From positions 1-10,736 of the forward strand of contig DATDOO010000080.1 of assembly GCA_035293245.1 (NCBI GenBank): DNA of 10,736 bases, read 5' to 3'. The translations under genes were made by a program, and so were the position numbers. Positions 6,427 through 10,736 of this stretch are shown here, one piece after another (position 1 is the stretch's first letter; the number at the start of each line of letters is the position of its first letter). The notes beneath the pieces were generated by a model. The model was not told the origin of the DNA, did no database searches, and saw only the letters and a list, made by a program, of their open reading frames with translations. The DNA is from DATDOO01 sp035293245. Lineage in GTDB: Bacteria; Pseudomonadota; Gammaproteobacteria; Methylococcales; Methylococcaceae.

Positions 6427-6451
6427 CAGGAAAAGTCCTGGCGTTGCCAGG
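6427..6451. promoter_or_regulatory. Overlapping palindromes in the cysB-argS divergent region
   Basis: CAGGA-AAAG-TCCTG (6427-6440) and CCTGGC-GTT-GCCAGG (6437-6451) are two perfect dyads sharing CCTG 6437-6440. The second covers the -35 hexamer of the argS promoter, so as DNA it could be an operator. As RNA in the cysB leader the two stems are mutually exclusive. Sequence symmetry is seen directly; both roles are inference. Confidence 0.4.
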
Positions 6452-6473
6452 TTATTAAGCATTTTAGGATAAT
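6444..6473 (+). promoter_or_regulatory. Sigma70-type promoter for argS
   Basis: TTGCCA (6444-6449) matches the -35 consensus in 5 of 6 bases, and GATAAT (6468-6473) matches the -10 consensus in 5 of 6, with an 18-base spacer. It is the most AT-rich stretch of this part of the window. The expected start of transcription, near 6480, gives a leader of about 30 bases before ATG 6511. The -35 lies within a 15-base palindrome (6437-6451). Confidence 0.65.
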
Positions 6474-6477
6474 ATCA
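6469..6477 (-). promoter_or_regulatory. Possible extended -10 for cysB, on the strand opposite the argS -10
   Basis: Read on the - strand, 6477 to 6469 is TGATATTAT, a TGn-extended -10 with TATTAT matching TATAAT in 5 of 6 bases. No good -35 is seen upstream, which extended -10 promoters can tolerate. It would start cysB transcription near 6462 and give a leader of about 80 bases. It shares five bases with the argS -10, so the two promoters would compete. Confidence 0.4.
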
Positions 6478-6510
6478 GAGTCCTATTTCCCGCCCGCCGT
6501 CCTTTCTCCC

Positions 6511-8271
6511 ATGAAAAACCGCCTCGAAGACCTCCTGCATGCCGCTGTCGCAAACCTCCGGCGTGAAGGCGCGCTGGATTACGGCGACGATGTGGCGGTG
6601 CAACTGGAGCGCACCCGCGATCCGCTGCACGGCGATTTCGCTTCCAATCTTGCCCTGACCCTGGCCAAGGCGGCGCGGCGCAATCCGCGGCAACTGGCGG
6701 AGCAACTCGCCGCCGCACTGCCCGCCGATCCGGCGGTGCGCAAGGTGGAGATCGCCGGGCCCGGCTTCATCAATTTCTTCCTCGACCCGCAGGCCCAGTA
6801 CGCCATCATTCCCCGCATCCATGACGAAGGGACACGCTTCGGACATTCGGCCGTCGGCGCCGGGAAGCGGGTGCAGGTGGAGTTCGTTTCCGCCAACCCC
6901 ACCGGTCCCCTGCACGTGGGCCACGGGCGCGGCGCGGCCTACGGCTCGACCGTAGCCAACCTGCTGGCAGCGCTTGGCTTCGAGGTGCACCGCGAATACT
7001 ACGTCAACGACGCCGGTCGGCAGATGGATATTCTTGCGGCGAGCGTCTGGCTGCGGTACCTGGAAGAGTGCGGCGAGCATTTCGTCTTTCCCGCCAACGG
7101 TTACCGGGGCGCATACATACGCGCCGTCGCCCAGCAACTCCGGCAGGACGCGGGAGCGCGCCTGTTTCATCCCGCCGCCGCGGTGTTCGACGGCCTGCCG
7201 CTCGACGAGCCGCACGGCGGCGACAAGGAAATTTTCATCGACGCGGTGGTGGCGCGGGCCAAGGAAGTGCTGGGCGCGGAAGGGTACAGCCTGGCGTTCC
7301 AGGCGGGCTTGACCAGCATTCTCGACGACATCCGCGACGACCTCGCCGAATTCGGCGTGCATTACGACGCGTGGTTCCCGGAACGCTCCCTGACCGACTA
7401 CGGCGCGGTGGAAGCGTGCCTCGACCGTCTGCGCGCCGCCGACTGGCTGTATGAGCAAAACGGCGCGACCTGGTTCGCGTCCAGCCGCCTGGGGGACGAG
7501 AAGGACCGGGTCGTCATTCGCGAAAACGGCCAGATGACCTATTTCGCCGCCGACATCGCCTACCACTGGAACAAGATCGAGCGCGGCTTCGACCGCATCC
7601 TCAACATCTGGGGCGCCGATCACCACGGCTACATCCCGCGCGTCAAGGCGGCCCTCACGGCCCTGGGCGCCGACGCGGAGCGGCTCGAAGTGTTGCTGGT
7701 GCAGTTCGCCGTGCTCTGGCGCGGGGAAGAAAAGGTGCAAATGTCCACCCGCTCCGGCGAGTTCGTCACTCTGCGCCAGTTGCGCAACGAAGTCGGCAAG
7801 GATGCGACGCGCTTCTTTTACCTGATGCGCAAGTCCGACCAGCACCTGGATTTCGACTTGCAGCTCGCCACCACGCGGGGCAACGAGAATCCGGTTTATT
7901 ACGTGCAGTACGCCCACGCCCGGGTGTGCAGCGTGTTCCGTCAACTGGACGAGAAAGGCTGGGCGCGCGATCTGGCCTGGGGCATGAATTGTCTGCCGCG
8001 CCTGTCCCTGGAACAGGAAACTTCGCTGGTCAACGCGCTGGCGCGCTATCCCGAGGCGCTGGAGCGCGCCGGACTGCACTATGAGCCCCATCAGTTGGTG
8101 CATTACCTGCGCGAACTGGCTCAGGAATTCCATGCCTATTACAACACCACCCACTTCCTGGTGGAGGACGCCGACTTGCGCGACGCGCGCCTCAATCTGA
8201 TCGACGCCGTGCGTCAGGTCCTGTCCAACGGCCTGGGATTGCTGGGCGTATCCGCGCCGGAATCCATGTAA
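6511..8271 (+). CDS. argS: arginyl-tRNA synthetase
   Basis: ArgS charges tRNA-Arg with arginine in the cytosol and is essential for translation. The 586 residues match the bacterial family (about 575-590). The N-terminal tRNA-elbow domain covers about 1-95. The class I catalytic core starts near FVSANPTGPLHVGHGRG, with the HIGH motif as HVGH at 135-138; NDAGRQM and FAADIAYHWNKIERGFD follow. The second class I signature is degenerate, VQMSTRSG at 409-416, which is common in ArgRS. The C-terminal anticodon-binding (DALR) domain begins at NPVYYVQYAHARVCSVF. ATG 6511 gives the standard N-terminus MKNRLEDLL; the frame is open further upstream but that segment lacks family resemblance. No Shine-Dalgarno sequence precedes the ATG, where the leader is pyrimidine-rich. 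The next gene starts 7 bases after the stop. Confidence 0.97.
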   Translation: MKNRLEDLLHAAVANLRREGALDYGDDVAVQLERTRDPLHGDFASNLALTLAKAARRNPRQLAEQLAAALPADPAVRKVEIAGPGFINFFLDPQAQYAIIPRIHDEGTRFGHSAVGAGKRVQVEFVSANPTGPLHVGHGRGAAYGSTVANLLAALGFEVHREYYVNDAGRQMDILAASVWLRYLEECGEHFVFPANGYRGAYIRAVAQQLRQDAGARLFHPAAAVFDGLPLDEPHGGDKEIFIDAVVARAKEVLGAEGYSLAFQAGLTSILDDIRDDLAEFGVHYDAWFPERSLTDYGAVEACLDRLRAADWLYEQNGATWFASSRLGDEKDRVVIRENGQMTYFAADIAYHWNKIERGFDRILNIWGADHHGYIPRVKAALTALGADAERLEVLLVQFAVLWRGEEKVQMSTRSGEFVTLRQLRNEVGKDATRFFYLMRKSDQHLDFDLQLATTRGNENPVYYVQYAHARVCSVFRQLDEKGWARDLAWGMNCLPRLSLEQETSLVNALARYPEALERAGLHYEPHQLVHYLRELAQEFHAYYNTTHFLVEDADLRDARLNLIDAVRQVLSNGLGLLGVSAPESM

Positions 8272-8278
8272 GGACGCC

Positions 8279-8947
8279 ATGGCCAAGGATTACAAGCACC
8301 GCGCCAATCCACGCCCGCCGCCGCCGAAGCGCGCGCCCGGCTGGTTGTGGGTGCTCACGGGCGCCGTCGTGGTGGCGTTCGCGAGCTTCCTGTTTGCCCT
8401 GCGCGAACCGGGCGATGCGCAGCCGGTCCAGGCAAAGGCCACGGTTCAACCTTCTCGGGAGCCGGTTCAACGCAAGGAAGAAGACGCGAAACTCAAGGCA
8501 AGGGAAGAGGCTGAAAGGAAAGCAAGGGAAGAAAAGGAGGCTGCGGAAAAGGCCCGCGCCGCCCGCCCGCGCTTCCAGTTTTACGCCGTGCTGCCCGAGC
8601 GGGAATTCATCATCCCGGAAAGCGAGGTCAAGACCCGCAAGCAACAGGAGCGCCAGGGCGAGAAACTTCCCGGCGGCGACATCTACATGCTGCAGGTCGC
8701 CTCGTTCAAGACCGCGCCCGAGGCGGAACGCATGAAGGCGCAACTGGCTTTGCTGGGCGTGCAGGGGCGGGTGGAAACCGCGCAGATCGGCACGGCGACC
8801 TGGAACCGCGTCAAGGTGGGGCCGTTCGCCAGCATCGCCGGCGCCGACAAGACCCGCGCGCTGCTGCGCGAGAATCACATCGACAGCGTGGTGCAGGTGC
8901 AAAAGAGCGCGCCTGCGACGCCTCCAGCACCCGCGGTACAGCGATGA
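8279..8947 (+). CDS. SPOR-domain (FtsN-like) inner-membrane protein
   Basis: This 222-residue protein has the layout of a bitopic FtsN-like protein. A short basic, proline-rich cytosolic tail (1-20) precedes one membrane segment (about 21-41). A charged Lys/Arg/Glu/Ala stretch (about 63-98) is probably helical. The conserved FQFYAVLPEREFIIPESEV stands at about 99-117, and a SPOR domain fills about 132-210, starting DIYMLQVASFKTAPEAERMK and ending with KVGPFASIAGADK and a final strand. SPOR domains bind denuded glycan strands at the division septum, so a role in division or septal peptidoglycan is likely but not shown. AAGGA (8270-8274) lies 4 bases before the ATG. It sits directly after argS, as in many gamma- and betaproteobacteria, and overlaps the lipoprotein gene by ATGA. 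True FtsN is not claimed, as that name requires evidence of essential division function. Confidence 0.88.
   Translation: MAKDYKHRANPRPPPPKRAPGWLWVLTGAVVVAFASFLFALREPGDAQPVQAKATVQPSREPVQRKEEDAKLKAREEAERKAREEKEAAEKARAARPRFQFYAVLPEREFIIPESEVKTRKQQERQGEKLPGGDIYMLQVASFKTAPEAERMKAQLALLGVQGRVETAQIGTATWNRVKVGPFASIAGADKTRALLRENHIDSVVQVQKSAPATPPAPAVQR
8498..8532 (+). repeat. Imperfect 24-bp repeat in a purine-rich tract of the SPOR gene
   Basis: GCAAGGGAAGA occurs at 8498-8508 and again at 8522-8532, 24 bases apart. It encodes the 8-residue unit KAREEAER followed by KAREEKEA. The surrounding stretch from about 8471 to 8548 is almost all purine on the + strand, unlike its neighbours. It also contains AAAGGAGG, a strong Shine-Dalgarno-like sequence, but no start codon lies at a useful distance. 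This looks like a helical linker of variable length. Confidence 0.5.
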
Positions 8948-9453
8948 CCAGGATTTCCGCTTCCCGGCTGGGATTGCTGTGCTTGCTCGTGCTGGTCGCC
9001 GGCTGCGGCGAGCCGATCCGCCAGCCGTTTTCCTCCAGACCCGCCCCGGTTCTTGCCAAGCCGCAGGCAAAACCGATGCCGGCGCCTCCGCGCCCGCCCA
9101 GTCAAGCGAAAGCTTCGTCAGCCCAGGGCGCGCTCTCGGCTCCCGCATTGGCTTTGCTGGAGCAAGCAGGAGAGCAGGCCGACCAGGGGGATAGGGACGG
9201 CGCCATCGCCACATTGGAGCGCGCCATTCGCATCCAGCCGAAGAACCCGCGCCTGTGGCACCGCATGGCCGAGCTGCGCCTTTATCAGGACAAACCACTG
9301 CTGGCCATCGACCTGGCGAAAAAATCCCTCTCTCTCGCCCAGGGGGACAAGAAAATCGTCCAGGGCAACTGGGCGCTGATCGCCGAAGCGAAGAAGCGCA
9401 TGGGCGACCCGGCGGGCGCGGCGGAAGCGCTGCGCCATGTCGACAGTCCTTGA
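8944..9453 (+). CDS. TPR-containing lipoprotein
   Basis: The 169-residue product starts with a lipoprotein signal: MTRISASR, a hydrophobic core, then the lipobox LVAGC with the lipidated cysteine at residue 21. Gly22 in the +2 position predicts sorting to the outer membrane by the Lol +2 rule. A flexible Pro/Ala/Lys-rich linker (about 28-60) follows, then two tetratricopeptide-like repeats: about 68-101 (GDRDGAIATLERAIRIQPKNP) and 103-135 (LWHRMAELRLYQDKPLLAIDLAKKSL), with a further helical pair after it that may be a third partial repeat. TPRs bind protein partners, so this is probably an envelope adaptor. ATG 8944 overlaps the SPOR gene stop as ATGA and has no clear Shine-Dalgarno sequence, pointing to translational coupling. 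Its C-terminus is close to or overlaps the helicase start. I do not recognise a named gene. Confidence 0.8.
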   Translation: MTRISASRLGLLCLLVLVAGCGEPIRQPFSSRPAPVLAKPQAKPMPAPPRPPSQAKASSAQGALSAPALALLEQAGEQADQGDRDGAIATLERAIRIQPKNPRLWHRMAELRLYQDKPLLAIDLAKKSLSLAQGDKKIVQGNWALIAEAKKRMGDPAGAAEALRHVDSP

Positions 9454-9466
9454 TTCGCCTCCGTCC

Positions 9467-10736
9467 ATGAGCGATCTGCATACCCTGTTCGGCGCGGAAG
9501 GCGCGCTGGCGGGGGGGCTGCGCGGTTTTCAACCTCGGCCGCAGCAACTGGAACTCGCCGAGGCCATCGCCCAGACCCTGCAAAGTCATGGGGTGCTGGT
9601 CGCGGAAGCGGGGACCGGCACGGGCAAGACTCTGGCTTATCTCGCGCCCGCCGTGCTTTCCGGGGCGCGGGTGCTCGTCGCCACCGGCACCAAGAATCTG
9701 CAGGACCAGTTGTTCGACAAGGACATTCCCTTGCTGCGCCGGGTTCTGGGTACGCCGTTTCAGGCGGCGCTGCTCAAAGGACGGAGCAATTACCTCTGTC
9801 CCTACCGGCTGGAGAATGGCGTCGGCTTCGAATGGCAGGGCCGGCATCCGTATCTTGCCGATCACGAAAAAATCCGCGCCTGGGCGGGCCGCACCAAGAG
9901 CGGCGACATTGCGGAAATTCCCGACGTTCCCGAGTCCGCGCCCGTCTGGCCGGCGGTCACTTCCACCGCCGACAATTGCCTGGGCCAGGACTGCCCGGAA
10001 CTGCATCGCTGCTTTCTGCTCAAGGCGCGGCGCAAGGCCCAGGATGCGCGCATCGTGGTCATCAACCATCATCTCCTTTGCGCCGAATGGCGGCTTAGGC
10101 AAGAGGGCTTCGGCGAACTGCTCACCGACGCCGATGCGGTCATCGTCGACGAAGCCCATCAGCTGGCCGAGACCGCCGGGCAGTTCCTGGGGCTGACCCT
10201 CAGCGCCCGGCGCATGGTCGAACTGGCCCGCGACAGCCTGAACGAGCAGCATCGCGACGCCCCGGAAATGCGGGAACTGGGCGATGCCGCCGAGCGCCTG
10301 GAGCGGCATGCCCGCGATTTGCGCCGCTACTTTTCGGCGCAATCCGGACGCGGTCCCTGGGCGGATGTGGAAAACAACCCGCTGTTGTCGGACGGCCTGG
10401 ACGAACTGACGCGCGAACTGGATGGACTGGCCCGCCGGCTGGAGACGGCGGCGGCGCGCGGCAAGGGACTGGAGGCCTGCTGGAAACGCGCCGTGGAACT
10501 TCGCGACAACCTGTCCCAACTGCGGCAGGACGATGCCGGGGAATGGGTGCGCTGGTACGAAACCTTTCGCCAGGGCTACAGTTTCAGCCGCACGCCCCTG
10601 AGCATCGCCCAGGAATTCCGCCGCTTCATGGACGCCTTCGGCGCGAGCTGGATTTTCCTCTCCGCCACCCTGAGCGTGAACGGGCGCTTCGAGCATTTCA
10701 CCGGCGCGTTGGGGGTGGACGATGCACAAACCCGCC
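9467..10736 (+). CDS. yoaA: ATP-dependent Fe-S DNA helicase, YoaA/DinG family (3' end outside window)
   Basis: The frame is open to the last base, giving 423 residues of a protein expected to be about 640 long. It is an XPD-like superfamily 2 helicase: FQPRPQQ at 21-27, Walker A AGTGTGK ending at Lys54, and DEAH at 228-231. Four cysteines, C111, C171, C176 and C182, sit in the positions of the 4Fe-4S cluster (NYLC; NCLGQDC; RCF). Near the cut end are TPLSIAQEF and WIFLSATLSVNGRFEHFTGALG, which closely resemble E. coli YoaA. Known YoaA acts in repair of blocked replication forks together with the clamp-loader subunit chi. The start could be ATG 9467, matching the short N-terminus of relatives but without a Shine-Dalgarno sequence, or ATG 9437, 30 bases earlier in frame, with a weak GGAAG at 9423-9427 and a 17-base overlap with the lipoprotein gene. 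The C-terminal helicase motifs are not visible. Confidence 0.92.
   Translation, partial: MSDLHTLFGAEGALAGGLRGFQPRPQQLELAEAIAQTLQSHGVLVAEAGTGTGKTLAYLAPAVLSGARVLVATGTKNLQDQLFDKDIPLLRRVLGTPFQAALLKGRSNYLCPYRLENGVGFEWQGRHPYLADHEKIRAWAGRTKSGDIAEIPDVPESAPVWPAVTSTADNCLGQDCPELHRCFLLKARRKAQDARIVVINHHLLCAEWRLRQEGFGELLTDADAVIVDEAHQLAETAGQFLGLTLSARRMVELARDSLNEQHRDAPEMRELGDAAERLERHARDLRRYFSAQSGRGPWADVENNPLLSDGLDELTRELDGLARRLETAAARGKGLEACWKRAVELRDNLSQLRQDDAGEWVRWYETFRQGYSFSRTPLSIAQEFRRFMDAFGASWIFLSATLSVNGRFEHFTGALGVDDAQTR

Noticed and set aside
6391..6510. Extended argS start with 40 additional residues from ATG 6391.
   Set aside because: That stretch contains the predicted argS promoter and has no resemblance to ArgS N-termini; ATG 6511 gives the standard protein.
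6475..8286. A 603-codon open frame on the - strand opposite argS.
   Set aside because: It mirrors a certain argS gene, and its translation is low-complexity with no family resemblance.
8533..8542. Strong Shine-Dalgarno-like AAAGGAGG inside the SPOR gene as a second translation start.
   Set aside because: No ATG, GTG or TTG in a useful frame lies 5-12 bases downstream; the sequence is explained by Glu/Lys codons.
8192..10729. An 845-codon open frame on the - strand running opposite argS's end, the SPOR gene, the lipoprotein gene and the helicase.
   Set aside because: Its translation has no recognisable domain, it lies opposite four well-supported genes in different frames, and long antisense frames are common in GC-rich coding DNA because stop codons are rare there.

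Overview
The window is a GC-rich, almost gap-free stretch of a proteobacterial chromosome, most likely gammaproteobacterial. The evidence is a CysB close to the enterobacterial protein, a YoaA-type Fe-S helicase very like the E. coli one, and ArgS followed by a SPOR-domain gene. A Methylococcales-like methanotroph or another sulfur/C1 gammaproteobacterium would fit, but that is inference from memory of gene content; a high-GC betaproteobacterium is not excluded. There are no rRNA or tRNA genes, CRISPR arrays, insertion sequences or phage genes.

Bases 1-1916 hold the C-terminal part of a DsbA-family thioredoxin-fold protein, then an ABC exporter pair: a cytosolic ATPase and an ABC-2 type permease. 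Bases 1913-5406 hold a complete four-gene dTDP-L-rhamnose pathway in the order rfbB-rfbA-rfbC-rfbD. Together these enzymes turn glucose-1-phosphate and dTTP into dTDP-L-rhamnose for surface glycans. The whole block from base 1 to 5406 is on the + strand, with overlaps or very short gaps, and looks like one transcription unit. The permease, rfbB, rfbA and rfbD use GTG or TTG starts, each chosen here from the reading frame, the family N-terminus and a Shine-Dalgarno sequence.

Bases 5411-6379 (- strand) encode CysB, the LysR-type regulator of sulfur assimilation, which ends tail-to-tail with rfbD only 4 bases away. A 131-base divergent region (6380-6510) separates cysB from argS. It holds a good sigma70-type promoter for argS, a possible opposite-strand extended -10 for cysB sharing the same AT-rich core, and a set of small palindromes that could form alternative hairpins in the cysB leader.

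Bases 6511-10736 (+ strand) are a second tight unit: argS, a membrane-anchored SPOR-domain (FtsN-like) protein, a TPR lipoprotein, and a YoaA/DinG-family helicase cut by the window end. Most content is recognisable housekeeping or envelope biosynthesis. I see no convincing new system; the points worth a second look are the cysB/argS control region, the hairpins at gene junctions, the association of the ABC pair with the rhamnose genes, and the SPOR/lipoprotein pair.
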